Source: Tumebacillus lacus
Lineage (GTDB): Bacteria > Bacillota > Bacilli > Tumebacillales > Tumebacillaceae
NCBI RefSeq assembly: GCF_026410385.1
Contig: NZ_JAPMLT010000007.1
Location: 124,001-188,000 of the forward strand
Length of the DNA: 64,000 nt
Direction: 5' to 3'
In this document: one piece after another, positions 1-9,270 of the stretch
How the letters are laid out: the number at the start of each line of letters is the position of its first letter
Position numbering within the stretch: position 1 is the stretch's first letter
Position numbers and translations under genes: made by a program
The notes under the pieces: model-generated
What the model was told of the DNA's origin: nothing
Database searches by the model: none
Seen by the model: the letters and a program-made list of their open reading frames with translations, nothing else

Positions 1-224
1 TGTGCGCGAAGTGGGGCGTGCCCCGCGAGCAAGTGATGGCGATCGGCGATTCGACGAACGACCTGCCGATGATCGAGTGGGCGGGTGTCGGCGTCGCGAT
101 GGGCTGGGCTCCGCAAAGCGTCCGCGAGCGGGCGGACCTCGTCACGGCGGAGAGGGACCCGGCCGGCGTCGCTGCAGCGATCCGCCACGCTTTGTCCGCC
201 AACGTGTCGCCTCGGGTATCCTAG
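1..224 (+). CDS. HAD-superfamily (Cof-type) phosphatase, C-terminal end
   Basis: This is the 3' end of a gene that begins before the window; the open frame runs from base 3 to the TAG at 222-224. The visible 73 residues carry the C-terminal HAD motif (GDSTNDLPMI), with the Asp pair that holds Mg2+. The following GVGVAMG and 'VRERADLVTAERDPAGVAAAI' stretches are typical of Cof/YidA-like sugar-phosphate phosphatases. The substrate cannot be told from this end. A hairpin terminator follows and is shared with the convergent ABC permease gene. Confidence 0.85.
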   Translation, partial: CAKWGVPREQVMAIGDSTNDLPMIEWAGVGVAMGWAPQSVRERADLVTAERDPAGVAAAIRHALSANVSPRVS

Positions 225-251
225 GCGCCCATACTTGTAACAAAACGAGCA

Positions 252-289
252 AAAGCCCCGACGATATACTCGTCAGGGCTTTCTTTTTA
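252..289. terminator. Bidirectional rho-independent terminator
   Basis: AAAGCCC-(c)-GACGA pairs with TCGTC-(a)-GGGCTTT, followed by a T-rich run. It lies between the convergent HAD gene and the ABC permease gene and can serve both strands. Confidence 0.8.
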
Positions 290-304
290 TGCCTTGCTTA
301 CTGC

Positions 305-1306
305 TTACGCCAATACATCGCGGCGGGAGAACGTCACAAAGGCGACGATCAACGCCCCCAGAGACCAGAGGCCCAGCATCGCCAGCGAGAACGGCAGGGT
401 CAGATCGGGGATCGGCAGCGGCGTGCCGTTGATATAGTCGGTCAGCCGCAGGTGCGTGACGAACAGATATTTTGACAACGGGAAATCGGACGCCATCTGC
501 ACCAAGATCGTGCCGCCGATCAGCACCGCCATCATCACGCCCATCCCGGCTGCGGTGGAGCGGATCAGCACAGAGACCATAAACGACAGCGTGGCGACGG
601 TGATCGCAGCGACAAAGCCGAGGCCGTAGTTCATCAGCACGAGTTTCCACTGCGGGATCATCTGCACGGCGGAAGTGTCGATGCCGCCGCCCGACATGGA
701 AAAGCCGGTGAACATTGGCGCGTCCCAGCCTTTGTAGCCAAAGAACAAGCCGGAGATCAGATAGGAAAACACGCCCATCGCCATCACGGTCAAGCCCGTG
801 AAGAGCAGCAGGGTGATGTATTTGCTGAGCAGAATCTTCCACCGCTTGACCGGGCGAGTCAGCAACAGTTTCACCGTGCCGTCGGTGTGTTCGGTGGAGA
901 CGATGTCGGCGGCGACGACGATGATCAAAAGCGGCATGAACAACTGCGAGCCGAACTGCATGAAGACGCGGGTAAACGTCGAAGCGCCGGTCTCAGCCGG
1001 GTTGATGCCCCGGTCGAGGTAGTAGCGGTTTTGTTCCTTTTGCATCGTCAGCACTTTCTTGTATTCGTCCGACAGCGAGGCCGATTGCAGACGGCGTTCC
1101 GTGTCGGTGATCTGTTGTTGGAGCTGAATGCGCCAGTCGTTGATACCGACCTTGGCTTTCAATCGCTCTTGCTGCGTCTGCTGCCCGTAGGCGAACAGCG
1201 GGATCAGCACGAGCAGGATCAAGAGCACGACGAGGAAGCGCTTTTTGCGCACCACTTTCAGCGTTTCGTTTTCGACGAGTCCAAGCAGGTTACGCAATGG
1301 AGTCAC
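305..1306 (-). CDS. ABC-2 type transporter permease
   Basis: This 333-aa membrane protein is the permease partner of the ATPase encoded just upstream on the same strand; the two genes overlap by 17 bases. The order is a short cytoplasmic N-terminus, one TM segment (about residues 24-41), an extracytoplasmic Gln/Arg/Glu-rich stretch of about 80 residues, and then five hydrophobic segments. The stretch 'ADIVSTEHTDGTVKLLLTRPVKRWKILLSKY' is the cytoplasmic coupling region typical of ABC-2 exporters with ABC2_membrane_5-like architecture. The substrate is unknown; relatives export peptides, antibiotics or lipids. The start ATG sits behind GGAGGTGAC. Confidence 0.85.
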   Translation of the reverse strand: MTPLRNLLGLVENETLKVVRKKRFLVVLLILLVLIPLFAYGQQTQQERLKAKVGINDWRIQLQQQITDTERRLQSASLSDEYKKVLTMQKEQNRYYLDRGINPAETGASTFTRVFMQFGSQLFMPLLIIVVAADIVSTEHTDGTVKLLLTRPVKRWKILLSKYITLLLFTGLTVMAMGVFSYLISGLFFGYKGWDAPMFTGFSMSGGGIDTSAVQMIPQWKLVLMNYGLGFVAAITVATLSFMVSVLIRSTAAGMGVMMAVLIGGTILVQMASDFPLSKYLFVTHLRLTDYINGTPLPIPDLTLPFSLAMLGLWSLGALIVAFVTFSRRDVLA

Positions 1307-2222
1307 CTCCTGTGATCTCCAGGAACAGCTCTTCGAGCTGCCCTTGCAACTGCACGCTGTACAGCTTGACCCCGGCGGCGATCAACCGCTCGTTGACGTG
1401 GGCGGTCTGCGCTTGGTTCAAGGTGGCGACCACTTTGTTGACACCGAGCAGATCGACCCGGCCGTCGCCGACCTCCTCCTCGATCACCCGGACGGCAAGT
1501 TCGCGGGGCTCGACCGTCCACTCGATGCGGTTGATCTCCGACTGCACGATCTCTTCGACGGTGGCGACGCGCAGGATCTTGCCATTGCCGATGATCGCGA
1601 TGCGGTCGCACATCATCTGCACCTCGCTCAGCAGGTGTGAGGAGACAAAGACGGCCAGCCCCTCCTCGCGGGCCAGTTTGCGGATAAACTCGCGCAGCTC
1701 GCGAATGCCGGCCGGGTCGAGACCGTTGGTCGGCTCGTCGAGGATCAGCAGTTTCGGACGCCCTAGCAGCGCTTGGGCGATGCCGAGGCGTTGGCGCATC
1801 CCGAGCGAGTACGTCCGCACTTTGTCGTGCACACGGTTTTCCAATTTGACGAGGCGGACGACCTCTTCGATCCGCTCATCGGTGACATCGCCGAGCATGT
1901 TGGCAAAATGTTCAAGATTTTGCCAGCCTGTCATGTATTTGTACAGCTCCGGGTTTTCGACGATACAACCGACGCAGCGCATCGCTTCAATAAAGTTTTG
2001 ACGCAGGTCGAAGCCGCCGATCTGCACCTGGCCGTTCGTCGGCTTGATCAATCCGACGATCATTCGGATCGTCGTGGTCTTGCCGGCGCCGTTCGGGCCG
2101 AGGAAGCCGAACACTTCGCCTTCGCAGACATCAAACGTGATATCCTCGACGATGGTGCGGCCGCCGATTGCCTTTTGCAAGCCGCGCACAGACAGAGCGG
2201 CGGGGCGTTTGTTGGATGGCAC
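1290..2222 (-). CDS. ABC transporter ATP-binding protein
   Basis: This 310-aa ATPase energises the adjacent ABC-2 permease. Walker A GPNGAGKT is at residues 42-49, the signature SLGMR at 139-143 and Walker B LLILDEP at 158-164, followed by 'SSHLLSEVQ' with the switch His. A C-terminal extension of about 85 residues after the nucleotide-binding domain is typical of drug and bacitracin exporters of the CcmA/YhaQ type. The start is set by GAGGAGGAAGAG upstream of ATG at 2222. The gene diverges from the GDSL esterase gene, and the short shared region carries a three-fold heptamer repeat. Confidence 0.9.
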   Translation of the reverse strand: MPSNKRPAALSVRGLQKAIGGRTIVEDITFDVCEGEVFGFLGPNGAGKTTTIRMIVGLIKPTNGQVQIGGFDLRQNFIEAMRCVGCIVENPELYKYMTGWQNLEHFANMLGDVTDERIEEVVRLVKLENRVHDKVRTYSLGMRQRLGIAQALLGRPKLLILDEPTNGLDPAGIRELREFIRKLAREEGLAVFVSSHLLSEVQMMCDRIAIIGNGKILRVATVEEIVQSEINRIEWTVEPRELAVRVIEEEVGDGRVDLLGVNKVVATLNQAQTAHVNERLIAAGVKLYSVQLQGQLEELFLEITGGDSIA

Positions 2223-2243
2223 TGTCTCTTCCTCCTCGATATG

Positions 2244-2272
2244 GTTATACTGGGGTTATACGAAAGTTATAC
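2244..2272. promoter_or_regulatory. Three GTTATAC heptamers at 11-bp spacing
   Basis: GTTATAC occurs at 2244-2250, 2255-2261 and 2266-2272, exactly 11 bp apart, so all three copies face the same side of the helix. The array lies just upstream of the ABC exporter start; on that strand the reverse complement contains TATAAC, which could also serve as a -10 hexamer. It may be an operator for a regulator encoded elsewhere. Confidence 0.45.
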
Positions 2273-2321
2273 CTACTTCATCTCTCTATGATACACTATA
2301 GATCAGGAGGTGCATCGCTCC

Positions 2322-3164
2322 ATGCGTAAAAAAAGTTCATCTGCACTCTGGATTTCAGTGGCAACGGTTGCACTCGTCTCCATCTGCGTGCTGGGCGGCG
2401 GCTTTTTGATGGCTGTCACCGGACCGAAGGGCGAAGTGGCGAGCAACGCGCCCGTAGGGCAAGTAGAAGCAAAGGAAGCGGCAGCCGCAGCACCGGCCGC
2501 CAACGAGCCGTATCGCATCGTCGCTCTGGGCGATTCGCTGACCAAAGGCGTCGGCGACACGACCGGCAAAGGCTATGTCGGCTTCCTTAAAGATAAGCTC
2601 GAAGCAAACGGCCGCACGGTTCACCTGCAAAATCTCGGCATCTCCGGTCTCGAATCGACCGAACTGGCCGCCTCGCTCGACTCGGGCGGGATCAAAGAAG
2701 CGATCCAAACCGCCCAGTTGATCACGATCTCCATCGGCGGCAACGACGTCACGCACTCGATCGGCGGCGTCGGCAAGATCTTCTCGACCAGCGCCATCCC
2801 GGAAGCGGCGATCCGCGAGGCGCAGGCGCAGTATACGAAAAATCTGGGCCAGATCCTGCAGACGGTGCGACAACACAACCCGGAAGCCTCGATCCTCGTG
2901 CTCGGGTTGTACAACCCGTTCGAAGGTGTCTTTGAAGACCAACCGTTGATCCAGAAGCTGCTCAGCGAGTGGAACGCCAACCTCATCCAAACGGCGCAGA
3001 CGATGCCGAATGTCAAAGTTATCCCGACGTTCGATATCTTCCAATGGAACGTTGGCAAGTTTCTCTCCCCCGACCATTTCCATCCCAATGAAGCGGGCTA
3101 CGAACGGATCGCCGAGCGGTTCTTCCAAGCGTTGCCCGAAAAGATGCAAGCCAAAAAGCAATGA
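2322..3164 (+). CDS. SGNH/GDSL-family lipase/esterase, membrane-anchored or secreted
   Basis: The 280-aa product starts at the ATG at 2322 behind AGGAGG. It has an N-terminal membrane segment (about residues 8-33), an Ala/Glu-rich linker and then an SGNH hydrolase domain. Block I is 'IVALGDSLTKG' with the nucleophilic Ser, block III is 'ISIGGNDVT', and block V is 'DHFHPNEAGY' with the Asp-x2-His pair. It resembles B. subtilis YpmR-type exported GDSL lipases that act on esters at the cell surface. The true substrate is unknown. It is monocistronic, with its own terminator. Confidence 0.88.
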   Translation: MRKKSSSALWISVATVALVSICVLGGGFLMAVTGPKGEVASNAPVGQVEAKEAAAAAPAANEPYRIVALGDSLTKGVGDTTGKGYVGFLKDKLEANGRTVHLQNLGISGLESTELAASLDSGGIKEAIQTAQLITISIGGNDVTHSIGGVGKIFSTSAIPEAAIREAQAQYTKNLGQILQTVRQHNPEASILVLGLYNPFEGVFEDQPLIQKLLSEWNANLIQTAQTMPNVKVIPTFDIFQWNVGKFLSPDHFHPNEAGYERIAERFFQALPEKMQAKKQ

Positions 3165-3170
3165 CCGGCC

Positions 3171-3202
3171 GCGTTCTCCATCTGGAGGACGCTTTTTTTT
3201 TT
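3171..3202 (+). terminator. Rho-independent terminator after GDSL gene
   Basis: GCGT-t-CTCC pairs with GGAG-g-ACGC around a short loop, followed by ten T residues. Confidence 0.85.
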
Positions 3203-3214
3203 ACAAAAAAACTA

Positions 3215-3243
3215 TTGAATTGTGCATCAATTCAGCGTATACT
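3215..3243 (+). promoter_or_regulatory. Promoter of the threonine operon with a built-in palindrome
   Basis: TTGAAT (3215-3220), a 17-bp spacer and TATACT (3238-3243) form a sigma-A type promoter. A perfect inverted repeat, TGAATTG-TGCAT-CAATTCA (3216-3234), fills the -35 box and most of the spacer. A protein bound there would block RNA polymerase, so this is a plausible repressor operator. No T-box or leader peptide is visible in the roughly 80-base 5' UTR. Confidence 0.6.
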
Positions 3244-3328
3244 GTCCAACATACAAAAACACAAATCCATAAACAGTGAACACGAAAAGGGTGCGCGTCG
3301 ATGGATTTGAACAGAGGAGTGGACAGAC

Positions 3329-4351
3329 ATGAACAGACATCCAGTGGTGAAAATCGGACTGCTCGGGCTCGGCACCGTCGGGTCCGGCGTTGTGAAAATG
3401 TTGGAGAATCACCCGGAGGCGTTGTTGGAGCGCAGCGGCAACGACGTTGAGATCACCAAGATCCTCGTGCGTGATCTGGACAAACAGCGGGCGGTCGACG
3501 TGCCCCGCGAGCGGCTGACGCAAAACGTCGCGGAGATCATCCAAGACCCGGAGATCGACATCATCATCGAGGTGATGGGCGGCGAAGAGGAGACCAAACA
3601 GATCGTCCTCGCCGCGCTCGAACAGGGGAAACACGTTGTGACTGCGAATAAAGATTTAATCGCGCTGCACGGAGCCGAACTGTCCCGCATCGCCGAAGAA
3701 AACGGCGTGGAACTGCATTACGAAGCGGCGGTGGCGGGCGCGATCCCGATCCTGCGGGCTCTGCGGCAGTCGATGGCGGCCGATCAGATCGTCGAGGTGA
3801 TGGGCATCGTAAACGGCACGACCAACTACATCCTGTCGAAAATGACGGGGGAAGGCGCGTCCTACGACGAAGTGCTGGCGGAGGCGCAGATGCTCGGCTA
3901 TGCGGAGGCCGATCCGTATGCGGACGTGTCCGGCCTTGATGCCGCTCGTAAAATGGCGATCCTCGCCTCCATCGCGTTCCATCGCCCGGTGGCCCTCGCC
4001 GACGTGGCAATACAGGGGATCGAGAAGATCACGCAGGAGAAGATCGCCGCAGCCCGCGCACAAGGCGGCGTGATCAAACTGATCGGCCGAGCGCAGCGCG
4101 TCGGAGCAGACGTGCTGGTGTCGGTCGGGCCGATGGTGCTGTCGAACGATCACCCGTTGGCGCTTGTCAACGATTCGTACAACGCCGTCCACGTGCGCGG
4201 CGAGGCGCTCGGCGAAGCGATGTTCTACGGTCGCGGTGCCGGCATGATGCCGACGGCCAGCGCGGTGGTCGGCGACCTGTTGGCGGTGCTGCGCAGCCCG
4301 CAGATGGCGCAAGGTCACGCGGAACTGCGGCTCGCGGGCGTACTGAGATAG
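3329..4351 (+). CDS. hom: Homoserine dehydrogenase, short form
   Basis: This enzyme reduces aspartate semialdehyde to homoserine with NAD(P)H, the branch point to threonine and methionine. The Rossmann motif GLGTVGSG is at residues 13-20. 'VTANKDLIA', 'NGTTNYILSKM' and 'EADPYADVSGLDAARKM' are family blocks carrying the catalytic Lys and Asp. At 340 residues the protein stops where the catalytic domain ends; the C-terminal ACT domain of B. subtilis Hom (about 430 aa) is absent, so allosteric threonine feedback through that domain is not expected. It is the first gene of hom-thrC-thrB, 18 bases before thrC. Confidence 0.93.
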   Translation: MNRHPVVKIGLLGLGTVGSGVVKMLENHPEALLERSGNDVEITKILVRDLDKQRAVDVPRERLTQNVAEIIQDPEIDIIIEVMGGEEETKQIVLAALEQGKHVVTANKDLIALHGAELSRIAEENGVELHYEAAVAGAIPILRALRQSMAADQIVEVMGIVNGTTNYILSKMTGEGASYDEVLAEAQMLGYAEADPYADVSGLDAARKMAILASIAFHRPVALADVAIQGIEKITQEKIAAARAQGGVIKLIGRAQRVGADVLVSVGPMVLSNDHPLALVNDSYNAVHVRGEALGEAMFYGRGAGMMPTASAVVGDLLAVLRSPQMAQGHAELRLAGVLR

Positions 4352-4369
4352 AGAGGGAGGCAAGGGGAG

Positions 4370-5439
4370 ATGAATCTGAAATTGTGGCCGGGCTTGCTGG
4401 CCGCCTACCGTGACCGTTTGCCGATCAACGAGCAAACGCCGTTGGTGTCGTTGCAAGAGGGGAATACGCCGTTGATTTTTGCCGAAAGTATTTCCCGGGA
4501 ATTAGGCCTTGAGATCCATCTGAAATACGAAGGGCTCAATCCGACCGGGTCTTTCAAAGACCGGGGCATGGTGCTCGCCGTGGCAAAGGCTGTCGAAGCG
4601 GGCAGTGAGACGATCATCTGCGCGTCCACCGGCAACACCTCCGCATCGGCCGCTGCGTATGCGGCGCGGATGGGGCTGCGCTGTCTGGTGCTGATCCCGG
4701 ACGGCAAGATCGCACTGGGCAAACTGGCGCAGGCGATGATGTACGGGGCGGAAGTGGTGGCGATCCGGGGCAATTTTGACCAAGCGCTCGCCCTCGTCCG
4801 CGAGATCGCCGAGGAGTCGTCGCAGGTGACACTGGTCAACTCGGTCAACCCCTACCGCATCGAAGGGCAGAAGACGGCCGCCTTCGAAGTGATCGACCAG
4901 CTCGGCGGGGCTCCCGACTACCTGGCGATCCCGGTTGGCAACGCAGGCAATATCACCGCCTACTGGAAAGGATTTTACGAGTCCCGCGAACGGGGCGACA
5001 TTGACAGACTGCCGAAGATGATCGGCTTTGAAGCGGAAGGCGCGGCTGCCATCGTGCGCGGCGAACCGATCGCCGACCCGGAGACGGTGGCGACGGCGAT
5101 CCGCATCGGCCACCCGGCGAGCTGGCAAGGCGCGGTCAACGCAGCACGCGACTCGGGCGGTGTTATCGACAGCGTGACCGACGAGGAGATCCTCGCCGCG
5201 TACAAAATGCTGGCTCGGCAGGAGGGCGTCTTCTGCGAGCCGGCTTCGGCGGCAGGGCTGGCTGGCGTGATCAAGCGGTTGAAGCAAGGTCGGATCGAGC
5301 CGGGTTCCCGCATCGTCTGCGTCCTGACCGGCAACGGGCTGAAAGACGCCCATATCGCGCTCTCCGTCTGTGACAGTGAGTTTCCGGTGATCGACGCGGA
5401 CATGGCGGCTGTGCGAAATCAGATCTGGAGTCACCGCCG

Positions 5440-5443
<4 letters not shown>
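4370..5443 (+). CDS. thrC: Threonine synthase
   Basis: This PLP enzyme converts O-phosphohomoserine to threonine. At 357 residues it is the short Gram-positive class. The PLP lysine lies in '[11 protein letters not shown]' (K63), followed by '[19 protein letters not shown]', the phosphate/PLP-binding block, and '[15 protein letters not shown]' later. The start ATG follows GAGGCAAGGGGAG. Its stop overlaps the thrB start (ATGA), implying translational coupling. Confidence 0.95.
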
Positions 5444-6397
<954 letters not shown>

Positions 6398-6405
<8 letters not shown>

Positions 6406-7459
6406 TCAGAAAAGACTGCGCGATTACGAAATACCTATTGGCACCCTGCCAACCGGCGCACGCAACGCGATCACCGACGTGCCCGGCGTCCGGGTCGGCC
6501 ACGTCACCCTCGACGACGGCCCGGTCAAGACAGGCGTCACGGCGATCCTGCCGCATGGGGACAACGTCTTTCGAGAAAAGGTGCTGGCTGCCTACCACGT
6601 CATCAACGGATTTGGCAAATCGACCGGCCTCGTGCAGATCGAGGAACTGGGCACCATCGAAACGCCGATCCTGCTGACCAACACGCTCTCCGTCGGCACC
6701 GTCTCCGAAGCGCTCGTCCGGTACAAACTGGCGCGAAACGAAGACATCGGCATCGCCGCCGGCACCGTCAACCCGCTCGTGCTCGAATGCAACGACGGGT
6801 ACCTCAACGACATTCGCGGCCTGCACGTGCGAGCCGAGCACGTCTTCACCGCGATTGCAAATGCGTCCGAAGACGTGGCAGAAGGCGCGGTTGGCGCAGG
6901 CACGGGCATGTCTTGCTACCAGCTGAAAGGCGGCATCGGCACTTCCTCCCGCGTCATCAGCATCGCGGAAAAAGACTACACCGTCGGCGTGCTCGTCCTT
7001 TCCAATTTTGGACGGCTCGACGACCTGCGCATCGACGGCCAGCCCGTCGGCCGCCGGATCATCGAGCACCGCGAGCAAGCCACCCGGCCCGAACCGGACA
7101 AAGGCTCGATCATCCTGATCGTCGCCACCGACCTGCCCGTCAGCGAGCGGCAGTTGAAACGCCTCGCCAAACGAACAGAGGTCGGCCTTGTTCGCACCGG
7201 CTCCTACATCGGCCACGGCAGCGGCGACATCGCGGTCTGTTTCTCAACGGCACAGCGGATGCAGCATGAAGGTGTGGCGGTTCACCCCTTGCACATGCTC
7301 GATGACTCACATCTCGACCCGGCATTCCGCGCCGTTGCCGAAAGCACAGAAGAGGCGATCCTGAACTCCATGATCGCCGCACACACCACCGTTGGGCGCG
7401 ACGGACACGTGCGGGAGTCGTTGCGCGGGTATCTGGATCGCGGGCAGGAAAAACAGTAA
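6398..7459 (+). CDS. P1-family (DmpA/S58-type) aminopeptidase
   Basis: This 353-aa member of the N-terminal-nucleophile DmpA/BapA family comprises L-aminopeptidase/D-esterase-like enzymes that cleave themselves into two chains. The N-terminal block 'ITDVPGVRVGHVTL', 'GIAAGTVNP' and 'YQLKGGIGTSSRVI' are family signatures. The expected self-cleavage site is Gly236-Ser237 in 'KGSIILIVATDLP', which makes Ser237 the nucleophile of the small subunit. It overlaps thrB by 8 bases, an unusual position for a peptidase. The family match is strong; the physiological substrate is unknown. Confidence 0.88.
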
Positions 7460-7460
7460 A

Positions 7461-7496
7461 AAAGCGTACCTGTGAGAAAAACAGGTACGCTTTTTT
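7461..7496. terminator. Terminator of the threonine operon (also faces serS)
   Basis: AAAGCGTACCTGT pairs with ACAGGTACGCTTT around a loop and has a T-run on the plus strand and an A/T-rich flank on the other. It separates the thr operon from the convergent serS. Confidence 0.85.
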
Positions 7497-7581
7497 ATCG
7501 TGTTTGCGACTCTTTGCCAGTCTGAACGATCACAGGGAAATGGATCGACCTGTTCTTTCCGGCTCGCTTTCTGTCATTCTT

Positions 7582-8874
7582 TTATTCCGGTCGGATCTCT
7601 TCCATCCCGTTCATGTACGGCCGCAACGCGACCGGGATATAGATCGACCCGTCCTCGCGCTGGTGATTTTCCAGCAGCGGGATCAGAATGCGCGGCGTGG
7701 CGACGGCTGTGTTGTTCAGCGTGTGGCAATACTGGAGAGTGCCTTGCTCATCCCGGTAGCGGATGTTCGAGCGGCGGGCTTGGAACTCCCAGAGGTTCGA
7801 CGCCGAGTTGGTCTCGCCGTAGCTCTCGCGGCTCGGCATCCACGTCTCGATGTCGTATTTTTTATATACGCCTTGCCCGATATCGCCTGTGCAGACCGCA
7901 ACGACGCGGTAGGGGACCTCTAAAAGTTGCAGCAGGTCTTCCGCATTTTGCGTGATCTCTTGCAACAGGCGCTCCGACTCGTCCGGGTCGTTTTTGCAGA
8001 TCACGACCTGCTCCACCTTCGCAAACTGGTGGACGCGGTACAGCCCGCGCGTGTCGCGTCCCGCCGATCCTGCTTCGCGGCGGAAGCAGTTCGAGACGCC
8101 TGCGAGGCGGATCGGCTCGCTCACATCGACCGTCTCGCCGCTGTAGTACGAGACCAGCGCGACCTCCGACGTGCCGACCAGCCATTTTTCATCGCGGGGC
8201 AGTTCGTACGTCTGCTCCCGGCCCGACGGGAAAAATCCGGTGTTGGTCATCATCTCTTCCCGCACCATCAGCGGCACGTCCATCGCCGTAAAGCCGCGTC
8301 CTGCCAACACATCGAGAGCGAGTTGCTGCACGGCGCGATGCAAAAACACACCGATCCCGGTCATGTAATAATTGCGACTGCCGCCGACCTTGACCCCGCG
8401 CGGCAGGTCGAACAGCCGGTGCATCTCGCCGAGCGTCACATGATCGCGGATCTCAAAGTCGAACACAGGCAGTTCCCCGACGCGGCGCACCTCGACGTTT
8501 TCCTCATCCGACCCACCCACCGGCGTGTCCGGCGAGATGATGTTCGGGACGAGCAGCATCAGCTCGCGATACGCGGCTTCGACCGTCAGCAATTCCGCCT
8601 CCAACTCCGTCAGGCGGGCGTTGACGGCGCGCACCTCCGCTTTTTTGGCTTCCATCTCGTCTTTTTTACCTTGCTTGGCCAGTTCAGGCATCGCCTGCGA
8701 GAGTGTGTTGCGCTGCATGCGCAGACCTTCTACCTCCAGCAGCAGTCTGCGGCGTTCGTTGTCCACGGCGAGCAGTTCGGGGATCGAGACCTCGATGCCT
8801 TTGTGGCGAGCCACCTCTTGTACCTGATCGGCGTGTTCGCGAATAAATCGGATATCCAACATGATTTTCTTCAT
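7582..8874 (-). CDS. serS: Seryl-tRNA synthetase
   Basis: This class II aminoacyl-tRNA synthetase charges tRNA-Ser. An N-terminal coiled-coil arm (about residues 30-100, rich in Leu/Glu/Arg) grips the tRNA long variable arm. Motif 2 is 'SNCFRREAGSAGRDTRGLYRVHQFAKVEQV' and motif 3 'NNTAVATPRILIPLLENHQ'. I set the start at the ATG at 8874 (MKKIMLDIRF) because AGGAGAAAGG lies just upstream, giving 430 residues; longer upstream reading runs into the T-box terminator. Three tRNA-Ser copies lie elsewhere in the window. Confidence 0.97.
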   Translation of the reverse strand: MKKIMLDIRFIREHADQVQEVARHKGIEVSIPELLAVDNERRRLLLEVEGLRMQRNTLSQAMPELAKQGKKDEMEAKKAEVRAVNARLTELEAELLTVEAAYRELMLLVPNIISPDTPVGGSDEENVEVRRVGELPVFDFEIRDHVTLGEMHRLFDLPRGVKVGGSRNYYMTGIGVFLHRAVQQLALDVLAGRGFTAMDVPLMVREEMMTNTGFFPSGREQTYELPRDEKWLVGTSEVALVSYYSGETVDVSEPIRLAGVSNCFRREAGSAGRDTRGLYRVHQFAKVEQVVICKNDPDESERLLQEITQNAEDLLQLLEVPYRVVAVCTGDIGQGVYKKYDIETWMPSRESYGETNSASNLWEFQARRSNIRYRDEQGTLQYCHTLNNTAVATPRILIPLLENHQREDGSIYIPVALRPYMNGMEEIRPE

Positions 8875-8884
8875 CCTTTCTCCT

Positions 8885-9128
8885 GAAAAAATACAAAAAG
8901 CGCCCCTGTCCATTGATTGGGACGAGGGAGCGCTGTATGATTCAGGTCTCGCGGTGCCACCCAACTTGACCGCTTCTTGCCCGCAGGCGAGACGCGATCC
9001 GCTTTGGTTCCGCTGTAACGGGCGGTACCCGGTATACTTAGAGGGAATGACTTGCCAGAAACAGACCCCGGTCGCACACGCCTCCGAGTTGGATGCTCAT
9101 CATCGGCCTGATACGCATTGTCAAGATT
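8885..9128 (-). ncRNA. T-box leader of serS
   Basis: The minus-strand leader contains the T-box antiterminator core GGGTGGCACCGCG about 60 bases before the gene, then a terminator hairpin (AGCGC-t-CCC..GTCC with GGAC..GGGGCGCT) followed by a T-rich run. T-boxes sense uncharged tRNA, here presumably tRNA-Ser, and stop termination under serine starvation. The 5' part (about 9010-9128) should hold stem I. I could not assign the specifier codon with confidence. Confidence 0.88.
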
Positions 9129-9134
9129 TGCTTT

Positions 9135-9164
9135 ATTATACGATAGCTTTTCACGAAATGACAA
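9135..9164 (-). promoter_or_regulatory. Promoter of the serS T-box transcript
   Basis: On the minus strand TTGTCA (9164-9159), an 18-base spacer and TATAAT (9140-9135) form a sigma-A type promoter placed just before the T-box leader. Confidence 0.65.
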
Positions 9165-9270
9165 GGAGCATTCGGGGGAAAATGAAAGTAGGACGAATGA
9201 CGGGAAATGAATTATACTAGTAGAGTTTGGTACTTATGACATGACACAGGGAAAAGGAGACTTTCTATAG

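Noticed and set aside
3244-3328. T-box or leader peptide before hom
   Set aside because: The leader is only about 80 bases, without a T-box core or a Thr-rich reading frame.
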